From Cupriavidus sp. (GTDB lineage: Bacteria > Pseudomonadota > Gammaproteobacteria > Burkholderiales > Burkholderiaceae): a DNA stretch of 64,000 nucleotides. The notes beneath the pieces were generated by a model that ran no database searches, was not told the DNA's origin, and saw only the letters and a program-made list of their open reading frames with translations. Positions 25,012 through 34,285 of this stretch are shown piece by piece; the stretch's first letter is position 1, and the number at the start of each line of letters is the position of its first letter. The position numbers and the translations under genes are program-made. The stretch covers positions 17,806-81,805 of the forward strand of contig JAPSLP010000026.1 in the NCBI GenBank assembly GCA_031180665.1, given 5' to 3'.

Positions 25012-26958
25012 ATGAGTGTTAGCGTTCTGCTGCTCGCCATCCTGCTCGGCATCGCCGTTGGCCTTGGCCTTCGCCTGGCCGGCCGCAGCCGCGAAGTGAC
25101 GGGATGGTCCGGCCGCATCAGGGCACTGACCGCGGGACTGATGTCGCAACTGTCGGTCGGCCTGCCGGTCTGGGTCGTGCTGCTGTCCGGTTCGGTGCCC
25201 GGATCGGTTCAGGGGTCGCAGGCGCTGGCCGCGCTGGCGGGCGGCATGGCCACGACGGTGCTCGCCCAATGGCTGCACCGCGCGCTGGCGTACTGGCGCG
25301 GTGCTGCGATGCTGGCGACGCTGGCCGGTGCTGGCGTGATCGCCGCGGCAGGGGTCGGGCTCGGCCACCACTGCGGCCGTGCCATCTCGCGCACCGCCTG
25401 CGTCGAGGCGGTGAATCTGCTGCATCCGGCATGGTTCGGCCTCGGCCTGGCCGTGCTCGGCACGGCGGTGTTCGCGCTGTTGTCGTGGTCGAACCGCCGC
25501 CATGCGCGGCAGCGCGAACGCGACGGCCTGCTGACCGATGCCGGCGACCCTGAGAGCGAACGCAGCGGCGACCCGCATCCCGGATTGCCGGCGCGGATCG
25601 TGCGCCGGCTCAACGGCCGCATGCCCGGCCGGCTGACGGTGCGCCCCGTGGGCCGTGGCCAGGCGACGGTCGGCGAATACAGCGTGGCGACCGAAGTGCC
25701 GGACCGCGCCGCATTCGCCCGCTGGCTCGACCAGTCGCTCGCGCATGCGCGCCTGGCCGAAACCAGCTGTGCGGTGCTGTTGATCCATATTGCCGACTTT
25801 CGCGAGGTCGACGAGGTGTTCGAGGTGCGCGCCGACGACATCCTGGCGCAGGACGCCAGCGTGCTGGCCCAGGCCGCGCTCGAACCGCACGACTTCCTTG
25901 CCCGGCTGGCGCGCGACGAGTTCGCGGTCGGCGTACCGGCCATGCTGAGCTCGAATCGCGCGCACGAGCTCGGGTCGCGCGTGCTCGCTTCGATCTCGGA
26001 GTTCGTCACCGCGCGCGGCCTGCAGATGCAGATCGGCGTCAATATCGGCATCGCGGTCTACCCGCGCGACGCGCAGAGCTCGGAGGCGCTGATGCAGGCG
26101 GCACGCGTGAGCCTGTCCGAGGCGCGCGAATCGGGCTCGAACCAGGTGCGCACCTTCAATTCCGCGGCCGGCGAACGCGCGCGCCGCATGCGCGTGATCC
26201 GCCGCGATCTGTGGCTGGCGATCCAGGACGACGGCCTGTCGCTCGAATACCAGCCCAAGTTCGATGTCGACGCGCGCACCGTGGTCGGCGCCGAGGCGCT
26301 CTGCCGTTGGCGCCATCCGACGCTCGGCGCGGTCAATCCGGCCGAATTCATCATGGTGGCCGAGCAGTCCGGGCAGATCGACAAGCTCGACGACTGGGTC
26401 ATCGCCAATGTCTGCCATCAGGTGCGCGCGTGGCAGGACGCCGGCTTGCCGGTGGTCCCTGTCGCCATCAATGTGTCGGGCCTGCGTTTTGCCAGCCGCG
26501 ATTTCCCGCAGTATCTGCTCGAGCAGATCCACCAGCACGACATTCCGCCGTCGGCGATCACGCTGGAAATCACCGAGACGGCGGCGATGAAGGACATCGC
26601 GCAGTCGCTGGAGACGCTGGCGGAACTGCAGGCGCTCGGCATTCACGTCGCGCTCGACGACTTCGGCAGCGGCTATTCCAGCCTGGGCTATCTGAAGCGG
26701 CTGCGGGTCGGCACGCTGAAGATCGACCGCACGCTGATCGGCGGCCTGGAGTCCGACCCGCAGGGGCGCGCCATCGTCGGTTCGATGGTGGCGCTGGCGC
26801 ATGAGCTGCGCATGCGCGTGGTGGCCGAAGGCGTCGAATCGCAGGCCCAGCTCGACATCCTGGCGCGCATGGGCTGCGACGAAGTCCAGGGCTATCTGCT
26901 GGCGCGGCCGATGGAAGCGGCCGGCTTCGCCGACCTGCTTGCCAGCCCGCGCCGCTGA
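25012..26958 (+). CDS. Membrane-anchored c-di-GMP phosphodiesterase (degenerate GGDEF + EAL)
   Basis: A 648-residue inner-membrane protein. Four or so hydrophobic segments occupy about residues 1-165. A GGDEF-like domain follows (about 225-375), but the signature reads LARDEF, so cyclase activity is unlikely. The EAL domain (about 390-640) is intact: AEALCRW, NVSGLRF, LEITETA, DDFGSGYSSLGYL, LKIDR and VAEGVES keep the metal and catalytic residues. It should hydrolyse c-di-GMP and so favour motility, which fits its place at the edge of the chemotaxis/flagellar cluster. The GGDEF part may sense GTP, as known for other composite proteins. Confidence 0.92.
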   Translation: MSVSVLLLAILLGIAVGLGLRLAGRSREVTGWSGRIRALTAGLMSQLSVGLPVWVVLLSGSVPGSVQGSQALAALAGGMATTVLAQWLHRALAYWRGAAMLATLAGAGVIAAAGVGLGHHCGRAISRTACVEAVNLLHPAWFGLGLAVLGTAVFALLSWSNRRHARQRERDGLLTDAGDPESERSGDPHPGLPARIVRRLNGRMPGRLTVRPVGRGQATVGEYSVATEVPDRAAFARWLDQSLAHARLAETSCAVLLIHIADFREVDEVFEVRADDILAQDASVLAQAALEPHDFLARLARDEFAVGVPAMLSSNRAHELGSRVLASISEFVTARGLQMQIGVNIGIAVYPRDAQSSEALMQAARVSLSEARESGSNQVRTFNSAAGERARRMRVIRRDLWLAIQDDGLSLEYQPKFDVDARTVVGAEALCRWRHPTLGAVNPAEFIMVAEQSGQIDKLDDWVIANVCHQVRAWQDAGLPVVPVAINVSGLRFASRDFPQYLLEQIHQHDIPPSAITLEITETAAMKDIAQSLETLAELQALGIHVALDDFGSGYSSLGYLKRLRVGTLKIDRTLIGGLESDPQGRAIVGSMVALAHELRMRVVAEGVESQAQLDILARMGCDEVQGYLLARPMEAAGFADLLASPRR

Positions 26959-27174
26959 ACGCGGCGCGCCGGCACCGCCAGCGCTAAAGGAAGCGCGCCG
27001 GCCCGCCGATAAGTCTGGTTGGCGCACAGCGCCGCGGTATGGGTCCGATTCCGGTCCGATATGGCGGCGTGCGCCGCAGCGATGCGCCGGCAGGGGCCGG
27101 CGCCGACCAGCACAGAACACGGATCGCCCCACGCCGCCTGCCGGCCGATCCGTCGCCGTTTCGAGGTAGCCGCC

Positions 27175-27570
27175 ATGCCAGCTCAACGCATTCTTGTCGT
27201 CGACGATTCGCCCTCCCTGCGTCGCATGATCGCCGCCTGCCTGCGCGCCGGCGGCTACGACGTCGCCGAGGCAGCGGACGGCGACGAGGCGCACGCGGCG
27301 GCCGAGGCCGCACCGCAGGCCCAGCCGTTCGGCATGCTCGTCACCGACCAGGTCATGCCCGGCATGGACGGCCTGACGCTGATCCGGCGGCTGCGCGCCA
27401 CGCCGCGCTACGCCGCGATGCCGATCCTGATGCTGACGACCGAGGCCGACGGCCAGATCCGCGCCCAGGCCCGCGAGGCCGGCGCCAGCGGCTTCCTGCC
27501 CAAGCCCTTCGATCCCGACCAGCTGATGCAATCGGTCGCCGCGCTGCTATCCCCCTCCGAAGAGGGGTAA
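27175..27570 (+). CDS. CheY-like single-domain response regulator
   Basis: A 131-residue stand-alone receiver. The ATG at 27,175 follows CGAGG. The acidic pair is in LVVDDSPSLRRM, the phospho-acceptor Asp in VTDQVMPGMDG (about residue 60), the switch Thr in LMLTTEADG and the Lys in LPKPFDPDQL. The Pro-Lys-Pro-Phe ending and overall sequence resemble chemotaxis CheY variants. It precedes a cheW and two chemoreceptors, so it probably belongs to the chemotaxis system, but it is distinct from the main cheY at 41,777. Confidence 0.9.
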   Translation: MPAQRILVVDDSPSLRRMIAACLRAGGYDVAEAADGDEAHAAAEAAPQAQPFGMLVTDQVMPGMDGLTLIRRLRATPRYAAMPILMLTTEADGQIRAQAREAGASGFLPKPFDPDQLMQSVAALLSPSEEG

Positions 27571-27779
27571 TCCCGGACGTTTCCAACCCTTCAGCCGTGC
27601 CTCGGAACTGCCGATAACCAGCAAGGGGCGAGGTGCGCCATCGCGGCGCGATCGCGATGCAGTGGCCCAGGCAGTCGCCATGGCATTGCCACGCAGTGGC
27701 CAGAAAAGGCGGTCGGGCCGGTTGGGGTGCAATCCGCCAGCGTGCAACGACGGCCACAACCGGGGAGCGGGAGCGCAAG

Positions 27780-28262
27780 ATGAACGTCAGCAGCAGGACA
27801 GAAGGAAGCGGTGAGGAGTTCCTCGCCTTCACGCTGGGTCGCGAGGAGTACGGTGTCGACATCCTCAAGGTGCAGGAGATCCGCGGCTACGAGGCGGTCA
27901 CGCAGATCGCCAATGCGCCGGCCTATCTGAAGGGCGTGATCAACCTGCGCGGCATCATCGTGCCGATCATCGATCTGCGCATCAAGTTCCAGCAGCAGAA
28001 GGTCAGCTACGACCAGTACACGGTCGTCATCATCGTCGACCTGAACCATCGCACCACCGGCATCGTCGTCGACGGCGTCTCCGACGTGCTGACGCTGACC
28101 CCCGCCCAGATCAAGCCCACGCCGCAGTTCTCCGGCAATCTCGACACCGAATACATCCGCGGCCTGGGTTCGGTCGAGGACCGCATGCTGATCCTGGTCG
28201 ATATCGAGAAATTGCTCGCGACCGAGGAACTGGCCGCGATCGAAGCCGCCGCGGCGGCCTGA
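27780..28262 (+). CDS. cheW: Chemotaxis coupling protein CheW (first copy)
   Basis: A 160-residue SH3-like coupling protein that links chemoreceptors to CheA. The [20 protein letters not shown] opening, the [14 protein letters not shown] core and [10 protein letters not shown] are diagnostic. The ATG is at 27,780, after GGAG. It is highly similar to the second cheW at 38,452. The gene immediately precedes two receptor genes, suggesting a receptor-CheW unit feeding the same or a parallel CheA. Confidence 0.94.
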   Translation: MNVSSRTEGSGEEFLAFTLGREEYGVDILKVQEIRGYEAVTQIANAPAYLKGVINLRGIIVPIIDLRIKFQQQKVSYDQYTVVIIVDLNHRTTGIVVDGVSDVLTLTPAQIKPTPQFSGNLDTEYIRGLGSVEDRMLILVDIEKLLATEELAAIEAAAAA

Positions 28263-28296
28263 CGCGCGCCCCGCAAGAATCCAGCAGCACAACGTC

Positions 28297-29952
28297 ATGA
28301 GAAACAACCAGCCTGTCACCGCGCGCGAATACAAGCTCGCGCCCAACGATTACCTGATTTCGCGCACCGACCTGAAGGGCCGCATCACCTTCGCCAATCG
28401 CGCGTTCATCGAGGTCAGCGGCTTTGCCGCCGAGGAACTGCTCGGCGCCCCGCACAATCTGGTGCGCCATCCCGACATGCCCCCCGAGGCCTTCGAGGAC
28501 CTGTGGCGCACGCTGCAGGCGGGCCGCTCGTGGGTCGGGCTGGTCAAGAACCGCCGCAAGAACGGCGACTACTACTGGGTCAGCGCGACGGTGACGCCGA
28601 CCCGCGTCGACGGACAGACCGTCGGCTATACCTCGGTGCGCTCGATGGCGAGCGCCGAACAGATCGAGGCGGCGCAGGCCGCGTACGCGCGCATTCGCGC
28701 CGGCAATGGCGCGGGCATCCGCATCCGCGAGGGCGCGGTGGTCCGCCGCGGGCCGCTGGGCTGGATCGACGGCCTGCGCCGGCTGGGCGTGCGCGGCCGC
28801 ATCATGCTGTCGCAGGGCGTGGGTCTGGCCTGGTTCCTCGCGGCGCTGGTTGCGTTCGAGCTGCTGGCCGAGCCGCAGACGCGCGCGGGATTGCGTCCGT
28901 GGCTGTGGGGCGGCTTCGTGCTGGCCGGCCTGTCGGCGATGGCCACCGGCGCGGCGCTGCTGGCCACGGTGCACCGGCCGATGCGCGAGATGCTCGATTT
29001 CGCGCTGCGTCTGGGCGCGGGCGACCTGGCCACGCGTTACGAGTTTTCCAGCAACGACGAGATCGGCGCGCTGGCCAAGGCGATGCAGACCATGCAGCGC
29101 AGCCTGCTGTCGGTCGTCCATGAGATCCAGGAAGGCATGAGCGCGATCGCCACGGCGACGCGCCAGGTGGCCGCCGGCAACAACGACCTGTCGCAGCGCA
29201 CCGAGCAGCAGGCCGCCTCGCTGGAAGAGACCGCCTCGAGCATGGAAGAGCTGACCGGCACGGTGCGCCAGAACGCGGACAACGCGCGCCAGGCCAGCGG
29301 TCTGGCGGCCAACGCGTCGGAGACTGCGGTCAAGGGCGGCGAGGTGGTCGGGCGCGTGGTGCAGACCATGGACGAAATCAACGGCGCCTCGAAGAAGATC
29401 GTCGACATCATCGGCGTGATCGAGGGCATCGCCTTCCAGACCAACATCCTGGCGCTGAACGCGGCGGTGGAAGCGGCGCGAGCGGGCGAGCAGGGTCGCG
29501 GTTTCGCGGTGGTGGCCGGGGAGGTGCGCAGCCTGGCGCAGCGCAGCGCGAACGCGGCCAAGGAGATCAAGGGCCTGATCGGCGATACGGTGGCGCGGGT
29601 GGACAACGGATCGGCGCTGGTGGGCCAGGCCGGGCAGACCATGGGCGAGATCGTGCAGGCGGTCAAGCGCGTGACGGACATCATGGGCGAGATCAGCGCG
29701 GCGTCGGCCGAGCAGAGCTCGGGCATCGAGCAGGTGAACCAGGCGGTGGCGCAGATGGACGAGGTCACGCAGCAGAACGCGGCGCTGGTCGAGCAGGCCG
29801 CTGCCGCGGCCGGTTCGCTCGAAGACCAGGCCGCGCGGCTGCGCGATGCGGTCGCGGTGTTCCGCGTCAGCCTGAACCCCGAGCCGCGCCCGGTGCGGGC
29901 GCGTGCCGCGTCGACGCACCCGGCGGAAGCGCCGCGGCTGGCGCGCGCGTGA
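28297..29952 (+). CDS. PAS-containing methyl-accepting chemotaxis protein (Aer-like)
   Basis: A 551-residue energy/redox-taxis receptor. An N-terminal PAS domain (about 10-125: [38 protein letters not shown]) closely follows the Aer pattern, in which PAS binds FAD. Two hydrophobic segments (about 170-230) anchor it without a periplasmic domain. A HAMP-like stretch follows, then the cytoplasmic coiled coil with the tip [16 protein letters not shown]. The segment 29,170-29,841 is almost identical at DNA level to the next receptor gene. Unlike that one, it has no W-x-x-F tethering end. Confidence 0.92.
   Translation: MRNNQPVTAREYKLAPNDYLISRTDLKGRITFANRAFIEVSGFAAEELLGAPHNLVRHPDMPPEAFEDLWRTLQAGRSWVGLVKNRRKNGDYYWVSATVTPTRVDGQTVGYTSVRSMASAEQIEAAQAAYARIRAGNGAGIRIREGAVVRRGPLGWIDGLRRLGVRGRIMLSQGVGLAWFLAALVAFELLAEPQTRAGLRPWLWGGFVLAGLSAMATGAALLATVHRPMREMLDFALRLGAGDLATRYEFSSNDEIGALAKAMQTMQRSLLSVVHEIQEGMSAIATATRQVAAGNNDLSQRTEQQAASLEETASSMEELTGTVRQNADNARQASGLAANASETAVKGGEVVGRVVQTMDEINGASKKIVDIIGVIEGIAFQTNILALNAAVEAARAGEQGRGFAVVAGEVRSLAQRSANAAKEIKGLIGDTVARVDNGSALVGQAGQTMGEIVQAVKRVTDIMGEISAASAEQSSGIEQVNQAVAQMDEVTQQNAALVEQAAAAAGSLEDQAARLRDAVAVFRVSLNPEPRPVRARAASTHPAEAPRLARA
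29170..29841 (+). repeat. Near-identical chemoreceptor signalling segment, copy 1
   Basis: 672 bases match 31,039-31,710 at a constant offset of 1,869. By eye I found only one difference (G versus A in the codon after ACG near 29,274). It encodes the adaptation helices and kinase-control tip. Confidence 0.95.
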
Positions 29953-30171
29953 GCGACGCGCCGATCGGCCCGGATGGGTACACCCCGGATGGGTAGTCGA
30001 TGAGCATTTGATGGACACGGAGGCCGGACCCCGACAGGGCCCGGCGCCAATCGAAGCACGGACAGCAGCATTGCCCGGCATTACAACGAAGCCGGTAAGC
30101 GCGGCGCCCGATCCCCGACGATCGGCGCCGCAATCCGGCCGCACGGTCATCCAGAAGAAGAGGTAGTTCTC

Positions 30172-32007
30172 ATGCAATGGTTCAAGCAACTGCGAGTCGC
30201 GACGAAACTGATCGTCGGCTTTCTGATCGTTTCCGTCATCGGCATGGCGATGGGCCTGCTGGGGGTGGTCAATATGGGCCGGATGACCGAATGGACCAGC
30301 CGGATCTACAACGCCGACCTGCAGGCGCTGAAGGCAGTGCAGGACGCCAACATCAACCTGCTGTACGCCAGCCGCGCGCAGATCGCGCTGCTGTCGGCCT
30401 CGACGATGGGTGAGCGGGCGACCGAGAAGACGCTGATCGAGAAGTCGTTCGGCGTGGTCGACGAGCGCATCAAGCAGGCGCGCAGCTCGTTCCAGACCGA
30501 GCAGGGCCAGGCGCTGATCAAACAGTTCGACACGATGCTGCCGGCCTATCGCGACCGCATGGGCAAGTATGTCGAGCTGGTCTCGCGCCAGCCGCTCGAT
30601 ACCTCGCAGTTCGAGAGCCAGGTCTTCGAGGAGAGCACGGCCCTGCTCAAGGACGGCCGTGCGATCGAGGAGTTGATGTTCAACATGGTCAAGCGCCGCG
30701 ACGCCGGTGCCCGCGCCAACATGGAAGAAGCCCAGGGCGTCTACGAGAGCTCGCGCCTGTTGATGCTCGCGCTGGTGCTGGGCGGACTGGCGGTGTCGCT
30801 GCTGCTCGGCGTGTTCCTCGCCCGCGCGCTGTCGCGCCAGCTGGGCGGAGAGCCGGGCTACGCGGCCTCGATCGCGTCGCGCATCGCCGACGGCGACTTC
30901 TCGACCGAGATCAGGCTGCGCGCCGGCGACCGCGGCAGCATGCTGTACGCGATGAAGCAGATGCAGCTGCAGCTGTCGGGCATGGTGCAGGAGTTCAAGA
31001 CCGCGGCCGAGTCGATCGCGTCGGCCTCGCGCGAAATCGCCGCCGGCAACAACGACCTGTCGCAGCGCACCGAGCAGCAGGCCGCCTCGCTGGAAGAGAC
31101 CGCCTCGAGCATGGAAGAGCTGACCGGCACGGTACGCCAGAACGCGGACAACGCGCGCCAGGCCAGCGGTCTGGCGGCCAACGCGTCGGAGACTGCGGTC
31201 AAGGGCGGCGAGGTGGTCGGGCGCGTGGTGCAGACCATGGACGAAATCAACGGCGCCTCGAAGAAGATCGTCGACATCATCGGCGTGATCGAGGGCATCG
31301 CCTTCCAGACCAACATCCTGGCGCTGAACGCGGCGGTGGAAGCGGCGCGAGCGGGCGAGCAGGGTCGCGGTTTCGCGGTGGTGGCCGGGGAGGTGCGCAG
31401 CCTGGCGCAGCGCAGCGCGAACGCGGCCAAGGAGATCAAGGGCCTGATCGGCGATACGGTGGCGCGGGTGGACAACGGATCGGCGCTGGTGGGCCAGGCC
31501 GGGCAGACCATGGGCGAGATCGTGCAGGCGGTCAAGCGCGTGACGGACATCATGGGCGAGATCAGCGCGGCGTCGGCCGAGCAGAGCTCGGGCATCGAGC
31601 AGGTGAACCAGGCGGTGGCGCAGATGGACGAGGTCACGCAGCAGAACGCGGCGCTGGTCGAGCAGGCCGCTGCCGCGGCCGGTTCGCTCGAAGACCAGGC
31701 CGCGCGGCTGCAGGCGTCGCTGGCCCGCTTCCGTCTGGCCGCCGACGAGCTGTTCGCCCCGTCGCTGCAGGCCCCGTCGGTGGCCAAGCCGATCGCGGCC
31801 GCGCCGGCGGCTGCCGCATCGACCGAGGCGGCCGCCAGCCGCCACGACGAGACGACGTCGGCCGATCGCGCAGACCGTACCGAGCGCGCCCAATCGGCCA
31901 CGGCCAACTCTGCCCCGCGCCTGCCGGGCCGTCCGGCGCCGCGCGCCGCGGCAGCGGCTGCAGCTGCCGCCACTGCCGGTGCCGACAGCGACTGGAGCGC
32001 CTTCTGA
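30172..32007 (+). CDS. Transmembrane methyl-accepting chemotaxis protein
   Basis: A 611-residue receptor of the Tsr/Tar type. TM1 at about 12-32, a periplasmic four-helix-bundle ligand domain (about 35-190), TM2 (about 192-215), HAMP ([20 protein letters not shown]), then methylation helices and the signalling tip. After a Pro/Ala-rich linker it ends ADSDWSAF, matching the W-x-x-F tether pentapeptide that binds CheR and CheB in enterobacterial receptors. The ATG follows AGAGG. The ligand is unknown. Its signalling region duplicates that of the upstream gene. Confidence 0.93.
   Translation: MQWFKQLRVATKLIVGFLIVSVIGMAMGLLGVVNMGRMTEWTSRIYNADLQALKAVQDANINLLYASRAQIALLSASTMGERATEKTLIEKSFGVVDERIKQARSSFQTEQGQALIKQFDTMLPAYRDRMGKYVELVSRQPLDTSQFESQVFEESTALLKDGRAIEELMFNMVKRRDAGARANMEEAQGVYESSRLLMLALVLGGLAVSLLLGVFLARALSRQLGGEPGYAASIASRIADGDFSTEIRLRAGDRGSMLYAMKQMQLQLSGMVQEFKTAAESIASASREIAAGNNDLSQRTEQQAASLEETASSMEELTGTVRQNADNARQASGLAANASETAVKGGEVVGRVVQTMDEINGASKKIVDIIGVIEGIAFQTNILALNAAVEAARAGEQGRGFAVVAGEVRSLAQRSANAAKEIKGLIGDTVARVDNGSALVGQAGQTMGEIVQAVKRVTDIMGEISAASAEQSSGIEQVNQAVAQMDEVTQQNAALVEQAAAAAGSLEDQAARLQASLARFRLAADELFAPSLQAPSVAKPIAAAPAAAASTEAAASRHDETTSADRADRTERAQSATANSAPRLPGRPAPRAAAAAAAAATAGADSDWSAF
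31039..31710 (+). repeat. Near-identical chemoreceptor signalling segment, copy 2
   Basis: Partner of 29,170-29,841. Sequence outside these exact limits diverges at once on both sides, which suggests gene conversion rather than a fresh gene duplication. Confidence 0.95.
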
Positions 32008-32066
32008 ACACCTCGCCGCGGCGGGACGGGCCGGCCGGCATGGCGCGCCCACGACCATGACAGACG

Positions 32067-32846
32067 ATGAACAGCGAAATCACCCTGTCCCTGCCGCGTG
32101 AGGCCGCGGACAAGCTGCGCGGCGAGTTCGACCATTTCGTCCGGCTCTCCACAGGGCTGGACCGGCAGTTCGTGCCGCCCTCGTTCGAAGACTTCCTGCG
32201 TGCGCGCGTGATGCACCAGGACGGACCGCTGACCGAGCGCGCGGTCACGCGCCTGCTGACCGGCGGCGAGTACGCCTGGGCCAAGCGCGTGTTCGACAAG
32301 CAGCTGCCGCACGCGCTCGCCAACCTGATGCGCGACGCCGAACGCTTCGGCTTCGGTCTCGCGGTGCGCTCGGAATGGTCGCAGTCGGAGCGGTTGGCGC
32401 AGGCGCGCAAGTGGGCGGTCGAGATCCTGGACCGCGCGGGCGCCGATCCGGCGCTGGCCGATACGCTGGCCGAACACATCGCCAATGCCGCGCTCGACGT
32501 GCGCACGATCGAAGAACAGATGCAGACGCCGGCATGGCGTCTGGCGGACAGCCTGCGCCGGCGTGTCTACGACCTGCTGTATCTGGTGCAGACCGAGCGC
32601 GGCACCGGCGCTGCGCTGACACGCCTGGGCGAACTGCGCGCGATGGTGGGCCTGGCGCTCGACTACGGCGCGATCGACGCGCATGAAGCGGGCCGCGTGA
32701 TGGAGCAGATCGAGCATGCCCGCCCGCACCTGTTCCGCGACGAGCCCGACGATGTCTTCGCGCGGCTCGCCGCGTGGTTGCGCCGCGTCTTCAAGCCGAT
32801 GCCGGCCGCGCCGTCAATGGTGGAAAGCGACAAGCGCCCGCAGTGA
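32067..32846 (+). CDS. Hypothetical helical protein between chemoreceptor and flhD
   Basis: A 259-residue soluble protein I do not recognise. It appears all-helical, with charged amphipathic stretches (EAADKLRGEFDHFVRLSTG, WAVEILDRAGADPALADTLA, RRRVYDLLYLVQTERGTG) and no signal peptide or membrane segment. The start at 32,067 is 59 bases after the receptor gene; another ATG lies 10 bases earlier out of frame. The end, PMPAAPSMVESDKRPQ, is disordered. Its place directly upstream of the flhDC regulatory region suggests a link to chemotaxis or motility control, but that is context only. Confidence 0.7.
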   Translation: MNSEITLSLPREAADKLRGEFDHFVRLSTGLDRQFVPPSFEDFLRARVMHQDGPLTERAVTRLLTGGEYAWAKRVFDKQLPHALANLMRDAERFGFGLAVRSEWSQSERLAQARKWAVEILDRAGADPALADTLAEHIANAALDVRTIEEQMQTPAWRLADSLRRRVYDLLYLVQTERGTGAALTRLGELRAMVGLALDYGAIDAHEAGRVMEQIEHARPHLFRDEPDDVFARLAAWLRRVFKPMPAAPSMVESDKRPQ

Positions 32847-33038
32847 AGGGGAAGCGTTTTGCAGCAAACGGGAAATCTCATCCGCCAACTGCGTCGAATC
32901 GCTAATGAAGTGATTTTGGAAGCATGTTGGATGTTACAGAGTTGATCCCCATCGCGTTACAAGGCTGTTACATCTGAGCCTGTCGTTTTCGCCATGTATC
33001 ATCCATACGACAATGTCGATCCCCAACGTAAGTAGGGA

Positions 33039-33068
33039 TTGGCAGCGGCAGGCGAATGCCGATATAAA
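33039..33068 (+). promoter_or_regulatory. Candidate sigma-70 promoter of flhDC
   Basis: TTGGCA, an 18 base spacer and TATAAA, predicting a start near 33,075 and a leader of about 175 bases before flhD. The surrounding 400 bases (32,847-33,250) hold no gene and are clearly richer in A+T than the genes around. Confidence 0.6.
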
Positions 33069-33090
33069 GCGGACAGTCCATTTACATTCC

Positions 33091-33104
33091 GTAACATTTG
33101 TTAC
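33091..33104. promoter_or_regulatory. GTAACA-TT-TGTTAC palindrome in the flhDC leader
   Basis: Perfect 6-base arms. Further GTTAC/GTAAC elements occur at 32,933, 32,956, 32,967 and 33,119, making five or six copies over 190 bases, on both sides of the predicted promoter. This looks like a cluster of operator sites for an unidentified regulator of flhDC. Confidence 0.5.
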
Positions 33105-33250
33105 CAGATGTGAGTTTTGTAACTGGACCGGAGTCGTTCCGATCAGATGTAGCACCCGTCGCACACGCACTGAAACGATCCGGACGCCGGAGGTCTGCCC
33201 CCGGTAAGCGCTGGACAAGCGGGCGAGGGTTCCTTGGTAGCGGGGATAAA

Positions 33251-33568
33251 TTGGAAAGCAGTGAACTTCTGCAGGAGATCAGGGAGGTCAATCTCGCCTA
33301 TCTGCTGCTCGCGCAACGCCTGGTGCGCGAAAACCAACTCGAAGCCATGTTCCGCCTGGGCGTCAGCAAGGAAATCGCTGACATCCTCGCCAAGCTGACG
33401 CCTGCTCAGCTGGTCAAGCTGGCAGCCTCCAACATGGTCCTGTGCCGATTCCGGTTCGACGATCATGCGTTGCTCTCCACGCTGACGCATACCGCCAAGA
33501 GCCACGATATGCAGCAGATCCACGCTGCGATCCTGCTCGCGCGTCAGCCGGTGGAGTCGCTCAATTGA
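33251..33568 (+). CDS. flhD: Flagellar master regulator subunit FlhD
   Basis: A 105-residue subunit of the FlhD4C2 activator that switches on class II flagellar promoters with sigma-70. The diagnostic body is [20 protein letters not shown], ending with CRFRFDD and a C-terminal [20 protein letters not shown]. The family N-terminus fixes the start at a TTG codon (33,251), with GGGGAT before it; no ATG is available nearby. Length matches other beta-proteobacterial FlhD proteins. It overlaps flhC by 4 bases, so the two are translationally coupled. Confidence 0.93.
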   Translation: MESSELLQEIREVNLAYLLLAQRLVRENQLEAMFRLGVSKEIADILAKLTPAQLVKLAASNMVLCRFRFDDHALLSTLTHTAKSHDMQQIHAAILLARQPVESLN

Positions 33569-34167
33569 GCGCGCTGCTGCAGGCCCAACCGGCCCGGAGC
33601 TACACGGCCGCTCCGGCTGCCCCGCGCAAGAGCGTACTGCAGGATGCCAACCAGACCCAGCTCGCCATCGAGCTGATCGGCCTGGGTGCGCGGCTGCAGG
33701 TGCTCGAAGCCGAGACCACGCTCTCGCGCGACCGGCTGATCCGTCTGTACAAGGAGCTGCGCGGCGTATCCCCGCCCAAGGGCATGCTGCCGTTCTCGAC
33801 GGACTGGTTCACGACCTGGCTGCCGAACATCCATTCGTCGCTGTTCTTCTCGGCCTACCAGTTCATGGTCGAGCAGGGCGAGGCGAGCGGAATTCGTGCG
33901 GTGGTCGCCGCATACCGGCTCTACCTGGAGCATGTGTCCCTGCTCGGTGGCGAAATTGTCTTAAGTTTTACGCGTGCCTGGACGTTAGTACGGTTCTTCG
34001 AGAGCAATATGCTGCAGCTTTCCAGTTGCACATGCTGCGGAGGACAGTTCGTTACGCACGCCTACGAGCCGAACGCGAACTTCGTCTGCAGCCTGTGCCG
34101 GCCGCCATCGCGCGCGGGCAAGGCAAAGAAGCCCTCGAAGGACGCCACGCCAGCGCAACCCGCCTGA
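33565..34167 (+). CDS. flhC: Flagellar master regulator subunit FlhC
   Basis: A 200-residue zinc-binding DNA-contacting partner of FlhD. The core [39 protein letters not shown] and [18 protein letters not shown] is diagnostic. Four Cys in [11 protein letters not shown] and FVCSLCRPP form the zinc site. The most likely start is a TTG at 33,565, sharing TTGA with the flhD stop and preceded by GGTGGAG. No in-frame ATG exists before the conserved region. A Lys/Pro-rich tail extends the C-terminus. Candidate FlhDC boxes in this window lie before flhB, flhF and between flgA and flgB. Confidence 0.92.
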   Translation: MSALLQAQPARSYTAAPAAPRKSVLQDANQTQLAIELIGLGARLQVLEAETTLSRDRLIRLYKELRGVSPPKGMLPFSTDWFTTWLPNIHSSLFFSAYQFMVEQGEASGIRAVVAAYRLYLEHVSLLGGEIVLSFTRAWTLVRFFESNMLQLSSCTCCGGQFVTHAYEPNANFVCSLCRPPSRAGKAKKPSKDATPAQPA

Positions 34168-34285
34168 TTCACGCCGGGCTTGCGCGGCGAGCCAGACCGG
34201 GGCGGCACGGCGCGCAGCTGGCCGTACCGTTCCGCGGTCCGGCTCGCGCGTGTCCGACGCGTGTTTTTCTGACGGGGAATCGATC

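Noticed and set aside
28111..32058. Very long minus-strand frame opposite the two chemoreceptors
   Set aside because: It spans two clear receptor genes and repeats itself only because they share a 672 bp segment. No start signal or domain is seen.
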